A DNA stretch of 64,000 nt from NCBI GenBank assembly GCA_030272585.1, contig BSYQ01000005.1, positions 682,001-746,000 on the forward strand, written 5' to 3'. Below are positions 1-8,731 of this stretch, piece by piece; the first letter of the stretch is position 1; the number at the start of each line of letters is the position of its first letter. The notes beneath the pieces are model-generated. The model made no database searches and was not told where the DNA came from. It worked only from the letters and a program-made list of their open reading frames with translations. This DNA is from Bryopsis sp. KO-2023 (lineage: Eukaryota; Chlorophyta; Ulvophyceae; Bryopsidales; Bryopsidaceae). The translations under genes and the position numbers were made by a program.

Positions 1-5
1 CTGTA

Positions 6-599
6 ATGCCTGCAACCGCTGCAGTCGTCTCTGTCTACCAGACCCTCCGCCACATCGAAGAGCCCAGTCCTGCACCAGCCCAACCACCCTCTTCCACTGG
101 GGAACTTTTGCAGCCGAACTCAAGGACAATTCATGATGGCCTGAACCAGCCCAACGCCGCCAATCGACGTCCACCGACCCTTCGGCTTACATACTACCAA
201 GCAAGGGTGCTGCAAGAGTGCTACACCATGCGTCGGGAGAACGGAATGAGTGAGGCAGCAGCCTCACACCTCCACCAGCAAGAGATGGAGTTACTGGATG
301 CAAGAAGAGGGCACCATTTGAAAATACAAAAAGAGAACGAAAGGAGTTTTGAGGAAACACTGCAAAGGGAAGGAAAACAGGGGAGAAGAAATGCTGCAAC
401 AGAGGAATACGTGCGGAGGCGGGAGGCACTGAAACAACAAGAGAAGGAGGAGCTCAAAAAGCTATTGGAACACTTCCGGGAAAGTGCACAATCATGGAGG
501 CCAACAGGAGGGGCTGCAGCAGGAGTGCCAGCAGCAACGGCCGCAACCGGAGGGAAAGGAGGGAGTGAGGTGATAAGCTATACCACTTCGGATTTTTGA
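6..599 (+). CDS. gag-like ORF of the first Ty3/Gypsy element
   Basis: A 197-residue open frame upstream of the reverse transcriptase ORF. It is rich in Pro/Ala at the N-terminus and in Glu/Lys/Arg/Gln further on, with a likely coiled-coil stretch around residues 85-160. No zinc knuckle or protease motif is visible. Its position says gag, but the sequence alone does not prove it. The frame may begin left of the window, so the ATG at 6 is only the first visible start. It ends in TGA at 597-599 within a T-run, and the pol frame continues in the -1 frame across this point. Confidence 0.5.
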   Translation: MPATAAVVSVYQTLRHIEEPSPAPAQPPSSTGELLQPNSRTIHDGLNQPNAANRRPPTLRLTYYQARVLQECYTMRRENGMSEAAASHLHQQEMELLDARRGHHLKIQKENERSFEETLQREGKQGRRNAATEEYVRRREALKQQEKEELKKLLEHFRESAQSWRPTGGAAAGVPAATAATGGKGGSEVISYTTSDF

Positions 600-2617
600 G
601 TGGGCCGGCCACCGATGTCCTCCTTCGGCGACACCTGAAGGGGTGGCGAGAGTGGGTCGGTCCTGAGAGGAGAAATAAAAGGGGAAAGAGGAGAAGGAGG
701 AGGGGCAAACGTGCGGGTAGGCGAGAACAGTGGCGTCGAGCAGGCAGGAGGATCAAGGAGCAGGAAGAGAGAATGCAACGCCAAACACAAGAGGTAGAAA
801 GGGCCAGAAGTCTGTGGCCAGACTCATGGGCCATGCAGTGTTTGAACCATAGCAAAACAGTGGAGGCCGAAATTCTGATGAGGGAGGAAATGGGGGAAGA
901 AAAAGAAAAAAAAGGAAAGGAAAATTCAGGGGAAGGGAAAGCCAAAGAAACAGAAAAAGGAGGAGAAAAGAAAGAAAGAGGAGAAGGAAAAGAAAAGTTT
1001 GGGTTGAAGGAAATGGGACAGGCAGCAGTTCAGCTGCAGGAAAACCAGATTTGGGCAGGGGTGGTTCCCCTAGGGACTTCAGAGGTAGAAAATAAAACGT
1101 TTGCCCTAGAAAAAGGAAAAGAAAGGAAGAAAGAACAGGTGTCACTTAGAGAAAACTTAGAAAACCTTAAAATCAGCCCTCACCTTACCCCACACCAGAG
1201 GAAGGAGCTGCTGGACCTTCTGCAGCGATACCCTGATGCCTGCGCTTGGTCCTCGGATCAAGTGGGCCAAACCAACGTCCTATACCATGAGATCCCAACC
1301 GGTGATCACCCTCCTATCAGGCAGAACCCCTACCGCTTCAGCTTCGCGGAGAACCAAGTGGTGAAGTCAGAAGTGGCGAAGATGCTCTTGGATGGAGTGG
1401 TCCGGAAGTCGAAATCCCCGTGGGCCTCACCGATTGTTCTAGTGCCGAAGCCGGATGGAGCCGTGCGATTTTGTGTGGACTACCGCAAGCTAAACAAGAT
1501 CACGACCCGGGATAGCTTCCCTCTTCCACGGATAGAGGATGCCATCAACCAGTTTTCGGAGGCGAAGTTCTTCTCGGCCCTGGATCTGCGATCGGGATAC
1601 TGGCAGGTTCGCATGAGTCCTGCTGCAGCAGAAAAGACGGCCTTCATCACGCAGGAGGGACTATATGAATTCGTGGTGATGCCCTTTGGGCTCAGTAACG
1701 CCCCAGCGACCTTCCAGAGGATGATGAACGAGGTGCTGGGACCCATGCTGTGGAAGGGAGTCATTGTGTACCTGGATGATATCGTCATCTATGCAGATAC
1801 GTGGGAGAAACATCAGGAGCTTTTGACAGAAGTGCTGCAGCGGTTGAAGGAAGCCAACTTACGGATCAGCCCAAGCAAATCGGATTTTGGGTTTGATGAG
1901 CTGCTATACTTGGGCCATGTTGTGGGCAAAGGGGAGATAAAAATGAATCCAAAGAAAGTGGCGACGGTGGAAATGCAGGTGCCACCGACGGATGTGTCTG
2001 GACTCCGGTCCTTCCTGGGCCTAACTTCTTACTACAGGAGATTTGTGCGCGACTACGCAAAGATCGCTGCACCCCTGACAGAGTTGCTGAAGAAGAATGT
2101 GCCGTTCGTGTGGGAGGAACGCCATGATTGGGCCTTTGAAAAGCTAAAGAGGAGTATCACAGACCAACCTGTCCTAACCCCACCTCAGCCACACCTACCA
2201 TACATTCTGCAAACAGACTGGAGCAGCCAGGCTGTGGGGGCAGTACTCTGTCAAAAGGATGAGCAAGGGAGAGAGCATGTGGTGGCTTATGCCAGCAAAA
2301 GTCTCAATCCTGCTGAGAGGAATTATTCTGCAGTGGAAGGGGAGTGCCTAGCAGTGGTGTGGGCTTGCACCTTATTTCGGCCATACATCTACGGAACGGA
2401 ATTTGTGCTGCAGACTGATCAAAGAGCCTTACAATGGTTGATGACGGGTACCAAACTGACGGGGAAACTGATGAGGTGGGCACTCCGCCTACAAGAGTTT
2501 GATTTCACGATTGAGTTCCGCGCTGGGAAGAGTAACGCAAATGCGGATGCACTGACAAGGCTTCCAGTTCCGCTGGACCATCCAATAGTCAGTGGTTCCA
2601 CAGCGCTTCGTCCATGA
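596..2617 (+). CDS. Ty3/Gypsy pol: reverse transcriptase and RNase H
   Basis: A 673-codon open frame, in the -1 frame relative to the gag-like ORF, with no ATG at the overlap. Residues 1-180 are very basic/acidic and unrecognised. The Ty3 reverse transcriptase starts near residue 230 (IPTGDHPPIRQNPYR). It contains [30 protein letters not shown] and the catalytic YLDD box near residue 392. RNase H follows, with its first acidic residue at LQTDWSSQAVGA and the TDQRALQWL and NADALTRL motifs. No aspartic protease motif is visible between gag and RT. RNase H ends the frame; integrase is present only as broken pieces downstream. Confidence 0.9.
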   Translation: MSGPATDVLLRRHLKGWREWVGPERRNKRGKRRRRRGKRAGRREQWRRAGRRIKEQEERMQRQTQEVERARSLWPDSWAMQCLNHSKTVEAEILMREEMGEEKEKKGKENSGEGKAKETEKGGEKKERGEGKEKFGLKEMGQAAVQLQENQIWAGVVPLGTSEVENKTFALEKGKERKKEQVSLRENLENLKISPHLTPHQRKELLDLLQRYPDACAWSSDQVGQTNVLYHEIPTGDHPPIRQNPYRFSFAENQVVKSEVAKMLLDGVVRKSKSPWASPIVLVPKPDGAVRFCVDYRKLNKITTRDSFPLPRIEDAINQFSEAKFFSALDLRSGYWQVRMSPAAAEKTAFITQEGLYEFVVMPFGLSNAPATFQRMMNEVLGPMLWKGVIVYLDDIVIYADTWEKHQELLTEVLQRLKEANLRISPSKSDFGFDELLYLGHVVGKGEIKMNPKKVATVEMQVPPTDVSGLRSFLGLTSYYRRFVRDYAKIAAPLTELLKKNVPFVWEERHDWAFEKLKRSITDQPVLTPPQPHLPYILQTDWSSQAVGAVLCQKDEQGREHVVAYASKSLNPAERNYSAVEGECLAVVWACTLFRPYIYGTEFVLQTDQRALQWLMTGTKLTGKLMRWALRLQEFDFTIEFRAGKSNANADALTRLPVPLDHPIVSGSTALRP

Positions 2618-2899
2618 TTTACTATGGAACCCCAGATCAGAGCTGACAAGGTGCAACCATTGTTGTCCCAATGGAAGTACTCAACAGTGGTAGGGGACAC
2701 TTGAATTTTGTGAGGTTTTTGCATATTTCTTGCCTACCATTGTTGTTGCAAAAGATCAAGGGGAAAAAGTGGATCAATAGATGGATAAGGATCAGATGAA
2801 ATATTTGGAAAGAAAGGATTTGCCTGCTGGGAGACAAGCTGAGGCAAAAGTGCACAGAAGAAGTCGACGATATTGAAGGGTAGCAGGAGATGCTCACCC

Positions 2900-3340
2900 A
2901 CTCAAGTACTTGAGCAGAGAAAGAGAATGGCGACAGGTGCCAAATGAGGAACAACGATAGTCTGTGGTTCGAGATATCCACAGACAGAATGCGCACATCG
3001 GCGGGAGAGGATTGAGCCAGAAGAGTGCAGCAGCTGCACTGCAGCAAGAGTTATATATCAAAAGAGGAAGAGCAAGTGTGGCAGACGTGCCATAACTGCA
3101 GAGAGAGTCAGAAAGCGCCTAAGGGACTACATCCATTACGGCAGCATATACCGTTGAGAGCTTGGGAGAGATTGGGAGTGGACCTCATCACCTTGCTTAC
3201 AGCGGAGAGAAGAAAGAAATGAAGTGGCAGAACTTCTACAGAAGCCGGGCGTTCAACTAAGGAAAGGACGACCATACCATCCGGAGACCGATTGACTAGT
3301 GGTACGGATGGATCGCGAAATACAATATGGTATTTTCTGG
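2900..3340 (+). pseudogene. broken integrase of the first Ty3/Gypsy element
   Basis: Three pieces can be read in shifted frames. Near 2965 is a zinc-finger histidine segment (HRQNAHIGG). At 3085-3190 comes the cysteine pair (CHNC) and the start of the catalytic core (WERLGVDLI). At 3225-3320 the end of the core appears (VAELLQKPGVQLRKGRPYHP followed by ETD). The core between its first aspartate and the final ETD segment is missing, and a stop replaces the residue after ETD. This is an internally deleted, inactive integrase. Confidence 0.7.
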
Positions 3341-3589
3341 TTTTGTTTTGTTTTGTATTGTTTGTTTTGTTTGGTATTGCTGTATTTCTGCAGCAGCAGT
3401 GGGTGGGTTTTTATTTTGTTCTTGGTTCTACTTTGTTCTTGGGTACTATTTCTGCAGGAATAGTATTCAGTCAGTCAATAAATAAAAGGATTGTTCTTTT
3501 GATACTTTTTGAGCTCAATAGAGAACTGGGGAAGAAAAGGGGGATAAACAAGGGACAAATAGGGACAAACCGGTCACTTTGACCTATAG

Positions 3590-3744
3590 GGGTGAAAGAA
3601 CAGCTGATGGCTATGAGGAAAAAAAAAGAAAGGGGGAAACTGATTGAAGTGCAGCACCACTGGTTTACATTCGAGTGCTCTTTGAATAGTCCCGCTGGGT
3701 TCAAAGAACAGCTGATGGCTGTGATTAAAAAGAAAGGGGGGGAC
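3590..3744 (+). repeat. duplicated pre-LTR segment with two purine tracts
   Basis: A motif reading gaaagaacagctgatggct occurs near 3593 and again, with one change, near 3701. Each is followed by an A/G tract ending in five to seven G. The second tract (3729-3744) abuts the 3' LTR and is the likely polypurine primer. Weaker similarity also exists between about 3356-3500 and the start of the LTR (3785-3895). A partial tandem LTR or an older recombination product would explain this. Confidence 0.5.
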
Positions 3745-3745
3745 C

Positions 3746-4632
3746 TGTTTGAGGAACAACATTGTTAGTTCACATTTTGATATCCTTGGATAGTTTTGTT
3801 GTGGAAAAATAGTAACAGTGGGCACTTGTTTTGTGTTTCTGAGCACTACGTCTACAGACATAGTAGACAGTCAGACAGTTAAGAGAAAGATTTTCTTGAT
3901 GATACTTTTTGGAAAAGGAAGTTCTGGGAACAACTAGCTAACACCTAAAGACCAGGGACAGAAGAAGTTCAGTGGGGGAGGTTGAGTTTAACTTTTGGGG
4001 ACAAAAGTCAAGGGAGGAGGGGAGTGGTTACAGCTGTAACCCCCAACCACGTCGCCTCGACCGATTTCGTCACACTGGCCAGGGCCAGAGTGCTGTCGAG
4101 TAGAGGGAGGGTAGTTAGGGCAGTCCTGCCATAGCAGTCCCACCACAGCCTAGAGGTAGCAGTTCAGCTACAGGGTTGACTAGGTTGGACAGTCCTAGGG
4201 ATTGGTACTGAGGGAGTGGACTTAGGGTGGTTAGAAAGATCAGTTAGGCTTGATGGGTTAGGTTGTCTTAATCAGTAGGTGGGATCCTAGGCGATCAATG
4301 GGACAAGGGTGAGTCAGGCTGCAGCCTATTTAAACGGCTGATCTTAGGGTATTGTACTACTTCTTGGTGCGGAACTTCTGGGTTAGGTTCTTGTGTTTTG
4401 TTCGAGTTTGGACCTTGTGATTGTGTAAGAGAGCTTTTGAGAAGAGTCCCGAGTGGAAGAGTGCCTCACAAGGCTGTGTGATCAAGTTAAAGAGGGGCTG
4501 TCCCCACTTCGGCCGTTCCAGTTCTGCAGAAACTCCACCACAACCGTTCAGTCAGGCTGCAGGGGTGACCCCAGCGGTCAGGACGACGCCATTTGTGGTT
4601 ACACCCGTCATCGATAAAATTCTGGTACAACA
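3746..4632 (+). repeat. 3' LTR (887 bp) of the first Ty3/Gypsy element
   Basis: Bounded by TGTTTGAGGA at the left and TGGTACAACA at the right, so the ends are TGTT/AACA. A polypurine tract lies directly upstream and host PP2C exon sequence directly downstream. A TATA-like tatttaaa lies near 4328 and may be the promoter. No second copy is in the window, so divergence and age cannot be estimated. Confidence 0.75.
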
Positions 4633-5210
4633 GTTCCTCGCACCTAAATAAACCATGCAACCATAAAAAGGATTTTCAGGCACAAGTTTTCACTGTTCTT
4701 GCTAGCCAGCAACACTACAAAGCAAAGACAGCAAAGAGCATTAACATTCACATTCACATTCAAGTCATGTATTCATTACCTTTGAAACATGCTTACAACG
4801 GCATGCTCAACTGGATTATTGTTTCTAATGAGGAGCTGTATCATATTTTCTGCCATGAAAATAGATGCAGCTGATCCTCCATGTCCATCGAAGACCCCGA
4901 GGATTGCATCCACAGCGGACGAAGCGCCATGCCTCCACACGTCAAATGCCAGCATCAGAGTATCCTCCATATAGGACTTGGATCCCGGGTCTGATGCTCC
5001 ACCAGCTTGGATGCTAGAGGAAGGCACAGCCTTGATTGTGCCGTCACCGAGTTCTTCTGCAAGATCCCTTCTAACCACAATTTCGATTTTTTCTGGCTTC
5101 GAAGGGGCAGTTGAATGTTTCCTCCAACAGGCAGCATGGGACTGGAAGGATCTTAAGATGCATGCCATCAACACCACAATGGCTACTGGAAGGAAAGTGA
5201 ATGGCTCCAT
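4633..5210 (-). pseudogene. PP2C protein phosphatase, copy 1, interrupted by an LTR element
   Basis: Minus-strand gene. Exon 1 runs 5210..4780, the intron 4779..4644 (GT...AG), and exon 2 starts at 4643 but is cut after 11 bases by the LTR at 4632. The ATG (5210) has a good context. Residues 1-30 are a hydrophobic anchor or signal (MEPFTFLPVAIVVLMACILR). The PP2C fold follows with SYMEDT and the metal-binding GVFDGHGG motif. Joining the exons gives FQRCEEL, which matches the second copy at 18054. PP2C enzymes are Mg/Mn-dependent Ser/Thr phosphatases; this one lacks most of the catalytic domain because the rest lies beyond the inserted element. The gene is broken on this chromosome. Confidence 0.8.
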
Positions 5211-5740
5211 GGATGCAGGTGTTAGATGAATCGATCCTGTCAAAAAAAGCAAAAATCAGACCAACCGTTGAAGAATCGCCTTTCCAAAACAAAAACGTGC
5301 ACAGCCCCATCTCCTGACGCGCGCGCATTTGCGCCGCGCGTGTTTCGCAGCTATAGCACCCAAATCAATTTTCCTTGCACCGCGAAACCTGACGTGTGCT
5401 TCGGAAACATTAGTGGGATGTATATATTAGCAAATTCTACATCTCCCCTCCGTCCGACCTGGGAGCGATGGCGCAATCTAGCGTTTCTGTCGCCAAGAAA
5501 CGTGAAATGCTGGCCAGACCCCGCCAGGAAAGCGGAGTCCAGCGCTTGGAAAGGTAGTAACCCGCTATGACCTCTACAGGAACAGAGGCACTCCAAAAAA
5601 GTTGTAAGCAAAAGCCCGCCACTCGGAAGAGAAAAAAACAGAATCCAAGATTTTGGATTCTGTTTCTTTTAAAAGTTCCACGCGACTCAACCCCAGGCTG
5701 GAGGATGGCCCGCAACACAAACGCGCGCGAAAGAAAGCAT
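5211..5740 (-). promoter_or_regulatory. 5' flank of PP2C copy 1, duplicated upstream of copy 2
   Basis: Read on the minus strand, this flank matches 17581-18020 on the plus strand over several hundred bases, including a shared block around 5512-5550 / 17766-17805. Copy 1 has about 70 extra bases (near 5405-5475) and a short inverted repeat that copy 2 lacks. A T-rich tract ending in GACAG lies just before the coding region (5247-5236 on the minus strand), so a 5'UTR intron is possible. It probably holds the PP2C promoter and 5'UTR. Confidence 0.5.
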
Positions 5741-5750
5741 AACTCTGTGA

Positions 5751-7146
5751 GGTCGTAAACCCTCGGTATGAACCTCCTGCTGCTTCCCGCGACAAACCCA
5801 ACGCTAAAAAAAAGACAATGCACAGGTCGGAGGTGGTGAGAAAATGAAGAAAAACATCACCACTCTTTCACTCTTTCTTTTGCTGGTATTAGGGGCAGTG
5901 CGAGCGTAGTTGATCTTTATTTTGACGAAGAAAAAAAGAATAACCTCGACTCACTGTGAATGGCGAACGCAAAGCAAAGCAATAGAACCTTGGGAATCTG
6001 TGAAGCAAAATAGAAGACCACGAGCGACGGTGCTGCGAATACCTCGTTAATATGATCACCACTTGTACCGGGCTCTTTCGTCAGCCTTCGCACTCGCCAC
6101 GCCACCTCCAAAAATTCAGGAAAAGCACAGTCACGCAAGGATATTGGGTTACCGTTCCCAGCATTTTCTCAACACCGGTACAAGAAGAAAAATCGTATTG
6201 GCTTCACCCCAACACCACAAAGGCGTAAGGTTGAGCCAGTCTCCCAGTTCTGTGTTTACCCCTCCTACCCTTCCTTGTGATATTTCCCATCCAAACTTTG
6301 TGTTTTACGAGCCCCACTGAATCGAAAAAGCTTCTGCTCTATACACCATATGGTGCATGCATGCGAAAAGGGGCCGTTTTCCCCTGTTTGTTTTCTTTAC
6401 ACCTGCCCCCTACACATCGAAGACTACGAACCTTTCAAGGCTACTCCATCTCCACCACCACCAAGCTCTCCCCTTACAGGGGCATTGTCAGACTGAGAGG
6501 CCCGATTCGGGGAGTGAGGAATAAGTGTATATTTACACTGAGGAAGTTCCTCAGTGAAGACACAGTCGAAGATAAGAACATCCCTATCACTGCAACCATT
6601 CTTTTTGCCATGTCAACCTCCTGTTCACAGGGAAGGCAAGCAACATACACCAGTAAGGCTAAACCCACAGTTCTGAAGCAAAGTTACGGTTGTTTTCAAG
6701 GAAGCAAACCTGTTATCCGTGCAGTGTGCTTGCAAGCACACACAACAATTGTTGTGTGTGCACACTTGTTTTTCTCACCCCTTGACTTAGTTAAAAAAAA
6801 AAACAGCTGGTTGCTTAGTTTGATTCTCCTATTGAACCCAACTGTTGAGGATTGCAGAAAAAATGAGGAAAAATGAGGTCTTGTTTGGATCAAGGAATGA
6901 AGAAGAAGAACAAGAAGAAGAAGAAGAGGGGTTATGAACTAGGAGGTGACTGTGAATAATTTGTCTTCTTGGCTGATTCTGTGAGAAAACATTGGTTCAG
7001 CATAAAACCAACAAAGATAAAACTTCAAACAAGGGGGAATGACAGCAAAAGCACAGTCCATCAGTGCAGAAGTGCAACTGGCGAAATACTCAATCAATAA
7101 TTAATGAATCAATGAATGATGAGTGATCACGATGCTGCCTGAGAAG
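5751..7146. other. intergenic; short perfect palindromes only
   Basis: No convincing coding exon was recognised. A 199-codon plus-strand frame (6277-6876) has no recognisable domain and biased composition, so I do not call it a gene. Overlapping palindromes occur at 6724-6741 (18 bp) and 6736-6761 (26 bp, ...acaacaattgttgt...), and a 10-bp-arm hairpin near 6537-6557. A GAA-rich microsatellite lies at about 6896-6930. Confidence 0.5.
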
Positions 7147-7154
7147 CCAATCAA

Positions 7155-7619
7155 CAGAGATAGGACTTGGGCCAAATTTTTGGTCCGACTCCGGTCCGGT
7201 CCGGTTACGGTCGGGTTACGGTCACCGTACTACGGCCGTAACTCCGTACCGTAACCGGAGTAATATGTTGTTTTTACGGTACGGAACAAGTACGGTATAA
7301 CTACGGTAGGCCCTAAATCACCGTGAAGTAGCGTGGTTCAGTGCTAAAGCGTTAGGCTGCAGTCAGTAGGGTCGCGGGTTCGAATCCCCCTGGGTTCCTT
7401 TGGAATCGCGGGACCCTGCGAGGGTCACTTTCTACGGTTTACGGTTGTTACGGCCGTTACGGTCGTTACGGTCCGGTACGGAGCGGTACGGAGTGGTACG
7501 GTGCTACGGTTACGGCCGTAAAAGTACGATTTTCTGACGAAAATTGTACTCCGGTTACGGTCCGGTTACGGTGGTTACGGTCCGGTTACGGTGACCGTAA
7601 CCGTAAAGTCCTATCTCTG
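7155..7619. mobile_element. 465-bp hAT-type MITE, copy A, with a tRNA-like core
   Basis: The ends are CAGAGATAGGACTT and its exact reverse complement. The 8-bp target duplication CCAATCAA is perfect (7147-7154 and 7620-7627), diagnostic of the hAT superfamily. The subterminal regions are runs of cggttacgg-type motifs in both orientations, giving long imperfect inverted repeats. There is no coding capacity. The centre holds a tRNA-like module. The second copy at 7765-8229 differs at only three positions that I could find, so both moved recently or one was copied from the other. Confidence 0.9.
7325..7398 (+). other. tRNA-Cys-like module inside MITE copy A
   Basis: An A-box-like stretch (tagcgtggttcagtgct, 7329-7345) is followed by a GCA-containing loop (ctgcagt) like that of tRNA-Cys, and then by a perfect B-box, GGTTCGAATCC (7377-7387). 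The stems of a complete cloverleaf are poor, so this is not called a functional tRNA. It looks like the pol III promoter part of a tRNA or SINE held inside a DNA transposon. Confidence 0.6.
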
Positions 7620-7764
7620 CCAATCAATCGATAATTGAGTGATACTTGGAATTTGCATGGAGTGTGGGCTGGATGGTTTGGTGCAGATTGTTGTAACCAG
7701 TGTATTTTTTTGTGGCCCATTGTGGCCCATTTGGCCCATTTTGGCCCCCAAAAAAATCAGAATG

Positions 7765-8229
7765 CAGAGATAGGACTTGGGCCAAATTTTTGGTCCGACT
7801 CCGGTCCGGTCCGGTTACGGTCGGGTTACGGTCACCGTACTACGGCCGTAACTCCGTACCGTAACCGGAGTAATATGTTGTTTTTACGGTACGGAACAGG
7901 TACGGTATAACTACGGTAGGCCCTAAATCACCGTGAAGTAGCGTGGTTCAGTGCTAAAGCGTTAGGCTGCAGTCAGTAGGGTCGCAGGTTCGAATCCCCC
8001 TGGGTTCCTTTGGAATCGCGGGACCCTGCGGGGGTCACTTTCTACGGTTTACGGTTGTTACGGCCGTTACGGTCGTTACGGTCCGGTACGGAGCGGTACG
8101 GAGTGGTACGGTGCTACGGTTACGGCCGTAAAAGTACGATTTTCTGACGAAAATTGTACTCCGGTTACGGTCCGGTTACGGTGGTTACGGTCCGGTTACG
8201 GTGACCGTAACCGTAAAGTCCTATCTCTG
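7765..8229. mobile_element. 465-bp hAT-type MITE, copy B, nested
   Basis: Same ends and length as copy A, with its own perfect 8-bp target duplication TCAGAATG (7757-7764 and 8230-8237). It sits inside the outer MITE 7698-8552. Its orientation is the same as copy A. Three differences from copy A were seen, one in the stem beside the B-box. Confidence 0.9.
7935..8008 (+). other. tRNA-Cys-like module inside MITE copy B
   Basis: The same A-box-like and GCA-loop segments as in copy A, with the B-box GGTTCGAATCC at 7987-7997. One base of the T-stem differs from copy A (gcgggttc to gcaggttc), which weakens the stem but leaves the B-box intact. Confidence 0.6.
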
Positions 8230-8731
8230 TCAGAATGGCAAATTTTGGGGCCACAAAAGGGCCAAAACGTTTTATTACAAGATGAATTTTGGGCCACAAA
8301 AGGGCCACATTCACCCGAAGTTTGTAAGGCCTGGGCCACATCCAAGAAATCAATCGAGTTTCCACAAAAATCAAAACCAACAACATTAAGTAAATGCTAT
8401 ATAAACACCAAGCCTTGTAATTTCTGTTTTTGAAGTTGGGGCCACATTTTATTATTTTCGGACAAATTGGGGCCACAAATGGGCCACAACTGGATGAAAC
8501 GGCCAAATTTAGGGCCACTTTGGGGCCAGTGAAATTGAAAAAAAATACACTGGTTGTAACGGTTATGTTTGTTTGTTTGTTGTTTTTGCTTGGAACGGTT
8601 GCTAATTAGTAACTGCTGCTCTTTTTTATTTTTAAATTGGAAATCAGCTGGATCGATGAGTCAAAATTTCGACAACAGAAAGTCCCCGTCTGAACAGGTT
8701 CTCGACAGAATCTCATCGGCTTCTCCACCAC

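Larger units (their letters stand above)
1..4632 (+). mobile_element. Ty3/Gypsy LTR retrotransposon, 5' part outside the window
   Basis: Order seen: a gag-like ORF, a reverse transcriptase-RNase H ORF, a damaged integrase, a purine tract (3729-3744) and an 887-bp 3' LTR with TGTT...AACA ends. The 5' LTR must lie left of the window. The right boundary is sharp because the flanking bases from 4633 continue the reading frame of a PP2C exon. The element is non-autonomous as it stands: the integrase is frameshifted and has lost its middle. The 5-bp target duplication (probably GTTCC) cannot be confirmed because the other end is missing. Confidence 0.9.
7698..8552. mobile_element. outer hAT-type MITE that received MITE copy B
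   Basis: The inverted ends begin CAGTGTATTTTTTT on both sides. The 8-bp target duplication GTTGTAAC is perfect (7690-7697 and 8553-8560). The inside consists of repeated tggccc / gggcca motifs in opposite orientations. Removing the nested copy (7765-8229 plus its 8-bp duplication) leaves about 380 bp. No coding capacity is visible. It is a different family from the nested element. Confidence 0.85.

Noticed and set aside
6277..6876. 199-codon frame
   Set aside because: No domain, no splice context, low-complexity composition; probably chance.
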